From the NCBI RefSeq assembly GCF_000516985.1, contig NW_006917092.1, positions 388,619 to 452,618 on the forward strand: a DNA stretch of 64,000 bases. Reading direction: 5' to 3'. Source of the stretch: Pestalotiopsis fici W106-1 (Eukaryota > Ascomycota > Sordariomycetes > Amphisphaeriales > Sporocadaceae). The notes below the pieces were generated by a model that saw only the letters and a list, made by a program, of their open reading frames with translations, did no database searches and was not told the origin of the DNA. A program made the position numbers and the translations under genes. Of the stretch, positions 30,863 through 42,222 are shown piece after piece. Positions within the stretch are counted from its first letter, which is position 1. Each line of letters opens with the position of its first letter.

Positions 30863-32506
30863 ATGGCCAGCAGAAATGGGCTCAAGCCGTCGGTGAAGGC
30901 GGAGACAAGCAACAGGCGCCATCAAGGCTCTGCATTCAGGGTGGTCAAGTTTGATCACCAAACTACCGGGAATGACTCTGGGCACAGCTCCCGGTCATCG
31001 GCAGCACCACAGCCCCCAACCTTGAGCCGGCCGCCACAGCTACGTCCCCGTCAAATTAAAAGCCGCTCTGGCTGTGAATCCTGCAAGCGACGCCGTATCA
31101 AATGCGACGAGGGCCAACCGCAGTGTCAGCGCTGCAAGAGCCGCGGTCTTGTGTGCACCGGTAATTTCAAGCCTGATGTCTGGCAAATCGAGCGGCCATG
31201 GATATACACATCGCATAAGCGAGTCCAGCGGCTCAGCATGCCGGCCACACAGCTCCTTAGGAAGCACCAGGCAGCCACCAAGAATGTCAATATCCACAGT
31301 GTCCCTCCTCACTCGGCGCGGGTGCTCGAAAATGAACTGGTCCGGCACTGGTTTGAGCATACCTGCACAATCATGGGTATCGTCCCGCAGTCTCGCAACC
31401 CGCTCTCCTACAGCCTCTCTCCTTACCTGCGCCGCTCCTGTGCTCTTCGCCACAGCATCCAATGCATTAGTCAAGCCCATTCAAGCTATTTCACTGATGC
31501 CCATTTGGCCGAAGTCCTCGAGGAGCGTGCACGTGCCCTCGCGAGCTTACGCCTCGAGATCGAGCGTGCCTTTATCGGCGAGTCCGCGTGCTCACGGGCA
31601 CAGCTCTTACCGACAATCTTGCTGTCTTCGCTCATCCTGGGCATCACCTCGGACTGGCTGACCAAAGATCTCACCAGCCAGGAGTTTCTCATCGGAGCAA
31701 ACCAAATTGTACCACTCTTGCTGGAGTCGGGAGTAAAGCAAGACCCTGTATCACATTATGTCCTTGGTCTTTATCTCTATTGGGTCAGCGTGGAGTCTCA
31801 CATTGAACCATGGGAGCCGGACGAGCAACACCAGCGGCAACATGAATTTCAGCTGTCATACTTGCACTGCATAGTCGACCGATGCCTCGCGAATACGGTT
31901 CACCCCGTCACAGGTCTTGCCGCCGGTGTCTTGCCTCTGATGTGGGAGGCTGGACGTTACTACCGGCGAGTTTCTCAAGGGTACGCTGGGGATGCTACAT
32001 ATGCCGAGACGCTGCAGTCAAAGCTTGAAGCATGGACTCCGCCCACAGCCCTATGCTCGTTAGAGAAGGGCCAACCTCTCATAGCCTTGGCCGAAGCGTA
32101 CCGGGCTGCTGCTCTCTTATTGTTATATCAAGCCCGTTGCGTCTCTGACAGACCTCCAATGGCGGCCACGTCGTTGGCTATGAGCAATGAAACTGTGCCA
32201 AATAATATTAAATCGGCCATCTCGACAATTGTGGGCGTGCTGGGGAGTTTATCGCCCGGTGATCCGCTGCTAACCTCTGTGGGGCCATTTCTGGTCATTG
32301 CTGGCTCCGAATTACAGGAAGATCAGATAGAGTCACGCAACTTGATACACCGCATAGCTCGACAGGTAACACAGTATACACGTGTTCCAAACTTCTCCTC
32401 AGCGCTGAATCTTGTCGAAGAGGTGTGGGCCCGACGAGCATCTGGCAGCCAGGTTACCTGGCTGGAGCTTATGTTACAAAATGGTTATATACTAGGTATT
32501 GCATAA
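30863..32506 (+). CDS. Zn2Cys6 transcription factor, Fungal_trans_2 type
   Basis: Intronless nuclear regulator of 547 residues. The binuclear zinc cluster is at Cys71, 74, 81, 88, 91 and 98 (CESCKRRRIKC, then CQRC and a final Cys) with C-x2-C-x6-C-x6-C-x2-C-x6-C spacing, preceded by the basic RPRQIKSRSG. The remainder has the Fungal_trans_2 (PF11951) pattern: LENELVRHWFEHTCTIMG, NPLSYSLSPYLRRSCALRHS, SCSRAQLLPTILLSSLILGI and a C-terminal helical region (ALNLVEEVWARRASGSQVTW). The N-terminal 60 residues are basic and low in complexity. Its divergence from ADC-family gene 2 and its place inside an enzyme-rich block suggest a local pathway regulator. That role is inference; target genes cannot be read from sequence alone. 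Confidence 0.9.
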   Translation: MASRNGLKPSVKAETSNRRHQGSAFRVVKFDHQTTGNDSGHSSRSSAAPQPPTLSRPPQLRPRQIKSRSGCESCKRRRIKCDEGQPQCQRCKSRGLVCTGNFKPDVWQIERPWIYTSHKRVQRLSMPATQLLRKHQAATKNVNIHSVPPHSARVLENELVRHWFEHTCTIMGIVPQSRNPLSYSLSPYLRRSCALRHSIQCISQAHSSYFTDAHLAEVLEERARALASLRLEIERAFIGESACSRAQLLPTILLSSLILGITSDWLTKDLTSQEFLIGANQIVPLLLESGVKQDPVSHYVLGLYLYWVSVESHIEPWEPDEQHQRQHEFQLSYLHCIVDRCLANTVHPVTGLAAGVLPLMWEAGRYYRRVSQGYAGDATYAETLQSKLEAWTPPTALCSLEKGQPLIALAEAYRAAALLLLYQARCVSDRPPMAATSLAMSNETVPNNIKSAISTIVGVLGSLSPGDPLLTSVGPFLVIAGSELQEDQIESRNLIHRIARQVTQYTRVPNFSSALNLVEEVWARRASGSQVTWLELMLQNGYILGIA

Positions 32507-33098
32507 GAATAATAGACCACAGACATTGCGGATCAAGTTTGTATATCACATACATCCCAGTTTCGTAGCTTGCCTCGACGAATTACGCCATATCTACCGC
32601 CCTAGATGATGTGGACTACTATCTTGCTTGTAATGACTCCACGCCAGCTCTTGCCTGTAGGCATGGACTAGAGGCATTGAGGTTTGGCTTGTCCTCCTTG
32701 CTATGGGAGCTGTACTCGAGTGCTGTAGAATGATTTCAATGCCCCGGCCGGTCTAGCCCTCAAAGTAATCCATGGGCCTCGTTTATGGGGCGATTGGTTG
32801 ATGTGAAGCTGAACGAGGACTAAGCACATGGTGTGTCTCCCCCGAGTCATGCCCGAGATTTTCCTCTTCGGGCGAAAGACCGGTCCCACTTGTTATAGTG
32901 AATATGTTTTAGCCAAGAACTCCACAGCCAAATATCACTCACACGTTTGCGTGATGGGTGCTTCGTCTGGTGGTATATAGATGGTCTTCTTGCTTCGAGG
33001 ATCATTGTCTTTTCACCTATCACAATCTGTGAACCTATATATCTCAAATATCAACAATTCGCTCATCAATTAGCGTGCGCCTCCAATTACTATCCACA
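32507..33098. other. Intergenic region upstream of the cupin gene
   Basis: A TATATAG at about 32974-32980, some 120 nt before the cupin ATG, is a plausible TATA box. No gene seen. Confidence 0.45.
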
Positions 33099-33709
33099 AT
33101 GGCCCCGGCTCTGAAGCACATAGCCAATGCCCAAGAGGCAAGCATTCCTAACTATAAGAATTTCCCCAACATTTTCCTTGGTGCAATTCACTCTAGGTAA
33201 ACCGAGACGACCCTTTCTTGTCCTTCACTTTTGCATTGTGTTTTCCACTAAAGCCATTTGCTTACGCTCTATTCTACAGCACCCAGGATGACTCGGAGAA
33301 GCCAATCACCAGTGGCTTTTACCGCATCGAAAAGGGCGCAACCATGACCGCCACTTACACCTATTACGAGTTCAAGCTCGTCGTTGCTGGCGATCTTATC
33401 GTCTCTGACTCGACGGGCCAAAAAGTCAAGGCTGTCAAGGGTGATATCATTTACTTCCCCAAGGGCGCAACAAGTAAGTTCCCACAGTATACTTGGGCCT
33501 TGGTCCGCTCGAAATTATGTAAAGATATTGGTTGCAATATTAACGTGGAAAACATCAAGTCACTTTCGAAACCGAGAATGGCGGCGAAGCCTTTTTTGTA
33601 AGTAGCTGTCATATCCACTGTTGCTTGTGCCCCGGACACATATCGCTTCATCTACATGGTTCTAGACATTAACTAATGCTTGCAGGTCGCTCAACGTGCC
33701 TCACCGTAG
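33099..33709 (+). CDS. EutQ-like small cupin protein
   Basis: Four exons, 33099-33196, 33280-33473, 33560-33597 and 33686-33709, join in frame to 117 residues. The product is a single cupin barrel of the EutQ (PF06249) kind: GFYRIEKGATMTATYTYYEF, then KLVVAGDLIVSDSTGQKVKA and VKGDIIYFPKGAT, followed by ITFETENGGEAFFVAQRASP. Bacterial EutQ belongs to ethanolamine catabolism, where it has acetate-kinase-like activity. Fungal relatives of this size are mostly uncharacterised and often lie near oxidative enzymes. The last two exons are very short (38 and 24 nt), but each junction has GT-AG ends and preserves the fold's sequence, so the model is firm. Convergent with the aldehyde dehydrogenase. 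Metal ligands typical of cupins (paired His) are not evident. Confidence 0.8.
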
Positions 33710-34228
33710 AAGCGAGATGGATTTGATAGACTTGTTGAAGGGATACGAAAAAATCGCCGATGATAGACTCTACATGTAGCTCGTATTCTTCATACTTGGA
33801 GGTGGAAAATTAAAGCATTTCAGCCTGGGATACTCAAGCCTTTTCATGTCCGGGCATCATACTTCAATTCAGAGAGCTAGCAACATTGTTCAAAGGCCTA
33901 TATTGAACTGAGTACTGACCTATTATAACTGTTCTCAAGTGAATCCATTTCCTTGTGACAGTGCACGATGGTGCATAATTCCCACCACCACATTGTATCT
34001 CTTTCAACTATCGTAGATCGATACATTGTTTATTTGATTGCATGTGGAAATACAACTGTCATCAATCGGAATTGTCTTTTTGTCCCTCATAGCATGGTCG
34101 GCAATTTCATTTATTGATATGTCTACGACTTTGGCTTGGTTCTTTGCATTATTTCCATGCCACGAAATTCCCGAGTTGCAGCCCCCATTGTTGGAGAACT
34201 AAAGTAGGTGGGATTGTCATTTATTTCA
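33710..34228. other. Convergent 3' flanks, cupin / ALDH
   Basis: No gene seen. Confidence 0.5.
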
Positions 34229-36056
34229 TTACTGCAAGTTGACATGGACTGCCTTGGATTGCGTATACGCATCCAACGCATACTGACCTAATTCGCGACC
34301 AATGCCCGAGGACTTGCAGCCTCCGAATGGGATGCCAAAGTGTGAATCACCCGACGAGTTGATCCAAACCATACCGGCTTGTAGTTTGCGAGCAACAATG
34401 TGAGCCTTTGTGATATTTGTGGTGAAGAGTGCTGCGGCCAAGCCATATGATGTATCGTTGGCCTTGGCAATGACCTCGTCTGTTGAGCTGAACTTTGCAA
34501 TCACGACTACAGCCCCGAAAATCTCCTCTTGTGTGATTTTCATCGTTTCCGTAACCTGTAGGTTCTGTTAGCGATCAATTCATGTCACTTAAAAGTTTAT
34601 TCCGTTTGGCCCTCTCAAGATGTACTGACATTGGCAAAAATTGTTGGCTGTAAAAAGTAGCCTTTTTTTGCGTCGCTTCGGCCTCCATACACGAGCTCGG
34701 CACCCTCCTTCTTACCCTCCTCAATGTATGAGAGGATTCTGTCGTACTGGACTTTGGAGATCTGAGGTCCCTGAACTGTCTGTTCCTCGAATTGGCCACC
34801 GAGCTTGTCGTTTTCTCTGGTGACTTCGACAAACCGAGCCAAGAACTTTTCATAGACAGCCTCATGGACGTAAATTCGTGAGGTTGACGTGCACACCTGT
34901 AGTAGTGATAATTGTTAGCTAGATGAAATGTCTCCAGGCCGTGCTAGATGACTACCTCGCCCTTGTTGTCCATGATGCCAACATGAGTCCACTTGACGGC
35001 CTTTGCGATGTCTGCGTCATCAAAAACAATGGCAGGACTCTTTCCTCCGCACTCCAAGGTAATGTTCTTCAAGTTGCAGGCGGCTGCCTTCATGACGGCG
35101 CGACCGGTCATGGTGCTGCCGGTAAAGGCAACCTTGTCAATGTCCATGTGGCTCGCAATAGCATTGCCAGTGACGCGGCCCAGGCCGGTAACGATATTGA
35201 CGACACCTGCGGGGATGCCGGCCTCGACGACAAGCTTACCAAAATACAAGGCAGAGAGGGGAGTCTGTTCAGCCGGCTTGAGAACCACAACGTTGCCACA
35301 GGCAAGCGCAGGAGCCACTTTCCATGCCAACATCATGAATGGAAAGTTCCTGATAGAAGTTAGTGGAGCTCATTGTCAGCTCATAACTCAAAAACCCCCA
35401 AAGGCAGCCTGGAGCTTCGGGAGCTAGGGCTCTTCTTACCAAGGTATAATCTGTCCGCACGCACCAAGAGGCTCTTGAAGAACGTAGGCCAATTTTTCCG
35501 GGCTGGTTTCAATCGTCCGCCCAGTAATCTTGTCCGCAGCGCCGCCATAATATTTGAAAACGTTGTAGGATTCATCGAGATCGGCAGCCAACGCTGCGGC
35601 GTAGGTCTGCACCAGCCAAATGTCAGACCTCGGGTCGTGATCGTCGTCACTGGTGAAGTAACTCTCACCTTGCCGTTATCGAAAGCATCAATTGCTGCCA
35701 GAAGCTCGCGATCGCGGTCAATGAGCTCAGCAAGCTTGAACAGAAAAGCACCACGCTCGACAGCAGCCAGCTTGGACCATGGCCCCTCAAAGGCCCGACG
35801 AGCTGCAGAAACAGCCTTGTCTACATCTTCAACGGATGCACCTTTCAACTGGATGATTTCCTCTTCAGTCCTATCGAATTGCAAGGATATGTCAATATCA
35901 AGAACGCAGAAAAGACTTGTAAGTGGGCTATTACGTTGGGTCATAGACTGTAAACTCCTCGCCCGAGGGCGAAACATATTCATTGTTTATGAACAGGCCT
36001 GTAGGCTGTTCGTAGGTACGTCCGTTTGGTAACGTGATTGAGGTACTTGACGCCAT
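34229..36056 (-). CDS. Aldehyde dehydrogenase (NAD-dependent, ALDH1/2-like)
   Basis: Oxidises an aldehyde to its acid. The ATG at 36056 starts [20 protein letters not shown]. The cofactor and catalytic regions are all visible: [65 protein letters not shown], then NKGEV joined across an intron (near 34957-34899) to [11 protein letters not shown], whose first residue is the catalytic Cys. The C-terminal part has [40 protein letters not shown] and [18 protein letters not shown]. At least five introns fit GT-AG rules (near 35935-35870, 35669-35607, 35438-35350, 34957-34899 and 34620-34556). Length is about 490-500 residues, normal for the family. It shares a divergent promoter with the permease pseudogene, which fits an uptake-plus-oxidation pair. 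Confidence 0.92.
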
Positions 36057-36887
36057 TGCGGTAGTGATAGAAAAAGAACCTTCAAAGGAATATCAAGAAA
36101 GCCAGATGACAAAGAAATTGCGAAATTTCTGGATAAGACGGGGCTTTCTATCGTACCTCGCAGACACCGTTCCATGTTGAATAAACTGCAGGTCGTGTAT
36201 AACTATCAAAACTCAACACTGAGACTCAGAGTGACTTGGCCACTTTAGGTGAAAGTGCGATTGCAGCGTAGGTTCTAGAATACTACTGCCCAGATCGATT
36301 TTGGGCCCTGGGCTCCATAGCCGGCTCATGCACGCAGTATACATGATCCAGCCACTCTCTGTGCTGCGTTAAGGGCACATTATCTGTCCCACTACTGAGA
36401 TGATTGGATACATGAGCGACCCTCCGGGTCCACTCAGATTTTGTAGGCTCTGTAACCAGAACGCTAAGCAAGTCGGACTGGGCTGCCAGGCCATGAGTCG
36501 TGTGAATATGCTTATCAAGACATACGATATACATTACGTCGACAGATAGATCTGCGGACGTTGATCCTGGCTTGGCAGTCCGAGGTTATGTGTACCTCAA
36601 TGGTTGGGGTCCTTCCCCACATCCGTAACTAGTTCAAAGTATGACCAGGAGGCGCGCACTCTGGCCGAAATAGGAAATAATTTAGATGGTAAGATAAGCA
36701 AGCTCACACTGACAGGACCTTGGCACGCGGTCCAACAAGCTGGGCTGGTCATTAACAGGAGCCAAGTAAAACAGTGGAACGGTTGGTCGTGCCTCGCTTT
36801 TTATCATCATATTCATTAGTCACCTGAGTCTCCAGCAGTCAGGATCCCGTAGTCCAAACATAACTGCTACCTATAGCCTTTACGAAA
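36057..36887. promoter_or_regulatory. Divergent promoter, ALDH / permease pseudogene
   Basis: 0.8 kb spacer. Several GC-rich CGG/CCG triplets occur (for example CCTCCGGGTCC near 36421-36431), but no clean paired site. It presumably holds both promoters. Confidence 0.35.
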
Positions 36888-38474
36888 ATGGCGTCTTTCC
36901 AAGACGGCACCGGTCGGATTTTACCGTCGAAAAACGAAAAGACTTGCGACGACATCGGACTTGAGAAACACGTTTCTCAACAACATGGTGAGGTCACAAC
37001 CCATCTACACAGGCGTTTCAACTTGTGGACTTGACTGGCCTATCAGATGAGCGTCATGGCTTCTTGGTCGAATTATCTCGTCACTATTGGCACCTTTGTT
37101 TACGTCGGCGGTCCTGTCGGCTTCCTCTACGGGACGCTGGTCGTCGGGTTCTTTCAACAGATCACCAGCTTTTCTCTGGCCGAGTTGGCTTCGGTCTAGC
37201 CTCATTCAGGCGGTGCACAGTTTTGGATCACGCAAATGGCGCCCAAGAAGTGGGCTGCCAGTCTAAGTTATTTCGTCGGCTTGGTCAATATCCTAGGGTA
37301 TGCGACTAGCCTTGGCTCCTGCAATATATCGGTCTCGCAAACCGTGACGGCCTTGATTACCAACATCACCGGCTAAGAGTGGCCTCGCTGGCAGATAATG
37401 CTCTTGTACTGGGGTCTCTGTCTCTTGAACATCCCAGTCAATGTCTGGCCAAGATATTATACTGCATTTAATGTGGCCTCTGTCGCCTGGCTGATCGGGT
37501 CCCTGGTAGTCACAATCGGGGTATGGTCTTCATCCAGGTCCTTCCAATCAGCCGACTTTGTCTTCAAAACATTTGTCAACGAAACTGGCTGGGAGATGGA
37601 CGGCTTCGTCTTTATCCTGTCCATGGTCCAAACGACTTACGCCATGACTGCAATGGACTCGGTCCTCCATTTATCACAAGAAACAAAGAGACCCAGGTGG
37701 ACGATTCCGAGAGCGCTCATCGGTTCCATTGCCATGTCGATCCTTTTCTGTTTTGGATTCGCCATCTTCCTTTTATACTCCCTCGCCGACCTCGATACTC
37801 TGGTTGGATCATCTCTGAGGCAGGTTTACCTCCAGCTGTACGTCAATGCCATCGGGTTTGGCGGCGGCTTGGCTGTCGGCACAACCATTTTGGTGATACT
37901 GGGAATCTTCTGTGGCACTCAGATCATGACCACTTTGTCCCGTCTCATCTGGGCCATGTCTTTACAAAGAGGGGTGCCCTACTCTGATTACTTTTCCGTG
38001 GTTGACGAAAAGTCTGGGATACCATTACGATCATTCGCCTTTGCCTTTTTTACATCTTGTTTGATGGGTTTACTATATCTTCCCGGAGATTCGACTTGGA
38101 ATGCCATCTCCTCCAGCGTGGTGGCATCCATCCAACTGACCTATGTCGCACCAATCGCAGTCTTGCTTTACCAGAAAAGATCCATCTTACCAGCACGGAG
38201 CTTCTCGCTCGACATATTTCCAGGAGCTGGAGTGGTAATAAATGTGATAACAGTTGTCTGGGGACTATTTATTGTGGTGGTCTCGTTTTTCCCAGTCTAT
38301 CTCCCTGTTGATGCAAATAACATGAATTATTCGATTCTTGTTTTTGGTGTTTGGGCAGCTCTGGTCGTCCCCTTTTGGTTCATGTCAGCTTCAAAGAACT
38401 TTACCATTATGCCGGCTGTCTCAGAAGATCTGGACGGGGATGAGGGGGCTTCTAATTATCAAACAAAAGCTTAA
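36888..38474 (+). pseudogene. APC-superfamily amino acid/choline/GABA permease with three in-frame stops
   Basis: Reads as one frame of about 529 codons from the ATG at 36888 to the TAA at 38472-38474, with three nonsense codons: TGA at 37032-37034, TAG at 37197-37199 and TAA at 37374-37376. There are no frameshifts. The translation is a typical fungal GABA/choline-type permease: RRFNLWT-stop-LAYQMSVMASW, then VYVGGPVGFLYGTLVVGFF, SLAELASV-stop-PHSGGAQFW and ITG-stop-EWPRWQIMLLYWG. Later transmembrane helices and the conserved loop DSVLHLSQETKRPRW are intact. Each stop lies in a segment conserved in the family, so hiding all three in introns would delete transmembrane sequence. The start and the last 350 codons show no decay, so the lesions look recent. 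A 62-nt GT-AG alternative around the first stop exists but would remove the conserved RRFNLW. Confidence 0.85.
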
Positions 38475-38738
38475 ATTGGTAAAGACATCAAGGCTCTTCT
38501 ATTACATAACTAGTAGTCATTATCCACAATTCTTACTATCCATGATTCTCTCTGGGGTGCAACACTAGGACGTAGGACTATGGGCGCTTAATTCCATGCT
38601 CCATTATATATCGTTGGCCACGTTAAATGTTGGTCTATTTTTTCCTTGTGTGTAATGTATTGATATTACAACGTACATTACTATGCCTTTTTCATTTCAC
38701 TTGTCTCGACAAGAGTCCCGAATCGGCACATATCATCT

Positions 38739-40443
38739 TCACATCTGAGCTTCTTCTGCAAGAGAAGCATAGAATCCAAACTTATTGTCAGGGTCGTACT
38801 TGGCCTTGATAGCCTGAAGCTTTTGTAGGCGTCCAGCTTCCCAACCGTACACCTGCGGAAGCTCCTCGCCGCCGATGGCATAGTTGACATAGGAGTGGGC
38901 AATCTCACCATTCCGACCGGCAACTTGGAGCTTCTCTCCAAACTCACGAGCGACGGCAAGCTCGGCCGTATCATCACCTGACCAAAATAAGAAGGCAGCC
39001 AACATGTTGTGCTTGTTGCGCTCTTCTGGAGCAACAGCGTCAAAGTCATCGGGTATATCGCGGACGCCTTTGCGACCATAGGACTCAAATATAAAGGTAG
39101 AGGTGTTGTAGGTATCAATGGCGACCAGATCGGCAAAGATGTCGTAGCTTTCGCGCATAGACGTGGTGTTCCACCGGGCAATGGAATTTACGTAGCCGGC
39201 CCAATTCTGATCGGGAACACAGACAGAGTCATCTAGACCGAAGTTGGTAACATCGAACAGTTTGTTCCAATAGATATCGGTTATGTTCTCCTCATGGATC
39301 GGGCCTATGGCACGGTATGCCTCAATGTACTGGGGAGCGGCGGTGTCGTAGCCTTGGTAAATAAGTTCCATGACAAGAACAGGCTGGAGCTGCATTAACA
39401 AAATACAAATCGTGTCAATCAAGACGGGGTATTCACTCACCTTTTCATCGTTGTACTCGGGCAAGTTGCGGTAGTAACCGTTCAGGACAACCAGTCCAGG
39501 GTCAGCAATGTCGTCCTCGAGCTTGTTCCAGGCTTCGAAATATTGTTCAATTTTATCAGCCTCATAGACAAAGGTGATAAAAGTCCATGGGTCAGGGTGA
39601 ATGTCGTACGCTTTGACCTCGAACTCAAGAACGATACCCAAGTTGTGGCCGGCACCACGAAGGCCCCAGAAAAGATCTTCATTCTCCGTGGTCGAGGCAG
39701 TGACGACAGTACCATTATGGAGTGCTACTTGGGCCGAGACCAAGTTGTCAGCAGCGAAACCGTGGGCGCCTTGAAGCATGCTGTGGCCTCCACCTAGGAG
39801 AGGGCCCATGATGGAGACACACTCGCAGAGACCGTGTACTGGAGATAAGAATCTTAGTAAACTGACCACCTATACTAATTCCGTGCAAATTCTGCAGACA
39901 AGGGCGTTGGCATTTACCTGCTTGCTTCCCATAAGGATACAAACCCTGGACGACTTCGTATTGAATAACACCACCACCGGCGTATGCGGTGTCATTGTTG
40001 GGTCCTAGACCGACGTGATTGAGGCCACGCATGCGGATCTGTATCCCATCCTGAATCTTACTAATGTCGTCAGTCCAGCCATGAGAGCCGGTCACGGCTA
40101 AAAATGGAACTCCGATCTCATTGGCGACTTTAATCTGTACAGGAGTTAGGTCATGTTCCTTTCTGTCGTCAAGCTGCCCATCACCTACCGTGTTCACAAC
40201 ATCATCTTGAGCTGCGACTTCAACAACGGCGAGATATCCCGGGTTGACACGAGGAGAAGCAGCACGTTCGGTCACATCACCCCACTGATCGGAGTCGGGA
40301 TAAATGATAGTGGCGTTCTCGGAGAGCTGAGGCGTAAGCAGTTCCTTGATCTTGGCCACCTTGGCCTCTGTAGTACTGTTGTACGCAGCAGCCTGGGCAG
40401 CACAGCTCCAGAGAAAAGTTGCTAGGATCTTCGAGGGCTTCAT
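38739..40443 (-). CDS. Secreted FAD-linked oxidase, BBE/6-hydroxynicotine oxidase type
   Basis: Berberine-bridge-enzyme-like flavoprotein, probably secreted, oxidising an alcohol, amine or sugar with O2. It starts with a signal peptide (MKPSKILATFLWSCAAQAAA). The FAD_binding_4 domain includes VGVPF-like EIGVPFLAVTGSHGW, whose His fits one covalent flavin site, and GLCECVSIMGPLLGGGHS, whose Cys fits the second. GLRGAGHNLGIVLEFEVKAY follows. The BBE domain at the end has SYVNYAIGGEEL and LQAIKAKYDPDNKFGFYA. Introns near 40192-40137 and 39917-39842 join in frame. A third candidate intron at 39440-39390 is 51 nt with no stop, so it can be read through in frame. Introns removed, the product is about 490-510 residues. 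It sits between the permease pseudogene and the second regulator. Confidence 0.87.
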
Positions 40444-42222
40444 CGTCCAATATCTGATGATGACTTGAAATATTTCAGATCGGTTCGCAAGTTATTGGGT
40501 AGAAAGTATCGCGATCTGTTTGACAGAGAGACAAAGATCGAAATGCAACTGGCGAGAGAGCCCATATTTATGTTTTTCGAAGCTCGTCTCACGACTCGTT
40601 CGTTCATGATAATTCCGGCTCTCCTTGATAGCATACCCCCAAAAGTCCATCCATTCCTTCGTCCAATCCTGCGAGATTCATGTGCCGCAGTTTTTGGATG
40701 AGGGATATTTGTCGACACTGCAGTCCGGCTCTCATTCGCGATGATACTGCGTCGTTCTGATGTGTTCTTTGGCCAAAGACTAGACTGCATCAAGTATCGT
40801 CAGCAGCGTCAAATGGAGTCTGCAGTAAATAGTTCGTGTGGCTTTGTCTTACATGAAGTTTCTTTGGAATCTTACGAGTAAGAACGTAGCCGACACCCAT
40901 GCGTGATAGATCGGCGGCGTCGACACCATGTTTCCACCGATGCCTAGCAAGAGCTGTAAAGTGGCAACCTATCTGCGGAAACGGGTAAGCTGAAGGATCT
41001 TCATATACTTGGTGAGGCCATTCTTATACGTATTCCACCCACCAAAGTGGCTGTACTCGGTACTATCCAACTGGTTGCAGCTTCCGTCATCCACGGCTGG
41101 ATTGTTATCCATGGCGAGCCCCCTGAGGGTCATTGAGACAATTGGATCCAACCCTGGTATCAAATGGATATCTGCTTCGGTAGTCTTGCAACTAATTCCT
41201 GAATGATACATGGGCCAAATCGGGCGAAGTCCATTCCAGTGTAGCCAATCCTCGTACTTCAAGGCCGAGAGATAAGGACATGCATATTGATCGTTCATGG
41301 CACTTTATTGGACGATTCATCTGGAAACCAGGAAGTGCATCTGTCAGAGGCTCATGGTTGCGAGGTAGAAGTATTTAGCCTTAGTAATCTTCGTCCTTGT
41401 GTTGGCTAATGTGCTCTTTGTGCAGAGAAGAGATTTGTGGGAGACATTAACGAATAGGCAGGCAAAACATACAGGGTTGAGTTTTCTTCAAAATGAAACA
41501 ATAGAAAAAATAACTTCGGCCCCTGCCCTTTAGGATCCCATCAATATCACCTAAGAATCACTCGATACCATCCCCAGAGTGCCAGAGGTGATATCCAGCG
41601 ACCATTCAGCGAGAGCCTACTACATCAATCCTCAGCCGTACGAGGCCCCCTCAAGTCCGTGTATAAATCCTTGTTGACGAAAGGGGTATGCTTCTCCAAG
41701 AATTTTCATACTATAAGTTGGCTGGAAAAGGAAGAGTAAAGAAAGAATGAACGAGAAGATCCTTTAATGAGAAACAAAACGTCGCACAAGTGTTGGGATC
41801 GACCAATCTCAGTTTCGCTTGACCACTGCTTACATGTTTCCACAGTTCCCTTTAGCTGGTGTAGTGATGTGTTATCTATGTTGAGAATAAGTTTGGTATT
41901 TTTACAACGAGGGAAAAAAAAATTATGTGAATATTTGTCATCGCGTGATGCTCGATTTCAATATTGAGTATCATCATGATTGATCCCCTCGGACGTTCTT
42001 GTATCACAACCAGGTTTGGAGAGCGGGGCCGGCGCTTGGAGCTAATAGCCATAGTGGGCTCTGGGCGAAGGGCAAGTGGAAGCGCCGCGATCTTGATCTA
42101 GTTCAACCTTAATCCACCTGAGTTTGGTGACGAAAGTCAAGTCCAACCGCCAGATTCTCTATCCCTGAATTCTTAAGGCATGTCGAGCCCTTTGACCTCG
42201 TCACGGATCGCTTGAGGTTACA
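40444..42222. other. Long intergenic region
   Basis: 1.8 kb. A minus-strand ATG frame at 41298-40969 (109 codons, MNDQYACPYLSALKYED) has reasonable composition and four Cys but no family I recognise and no signal peptide; it may be a gene fragment. The remainder has only short frames and supplies the promoters of its neighbours. Confidence 0.35.

Noticed and set aside
37025..37046. Intron removing the first permease stop
   Set aside because: A GT-AG pair exists, but it would delete the strongly conserved RRFNLW segment, and it would not explain the other two stops.
36888..38474. RIP (C-to-T) as the cause of the three stops
   Set aside because: The likely ancestral codons at two sites are TAC/TAT, so the changes are third-position transversions, and no surrounding transition excess is obvious by eye.
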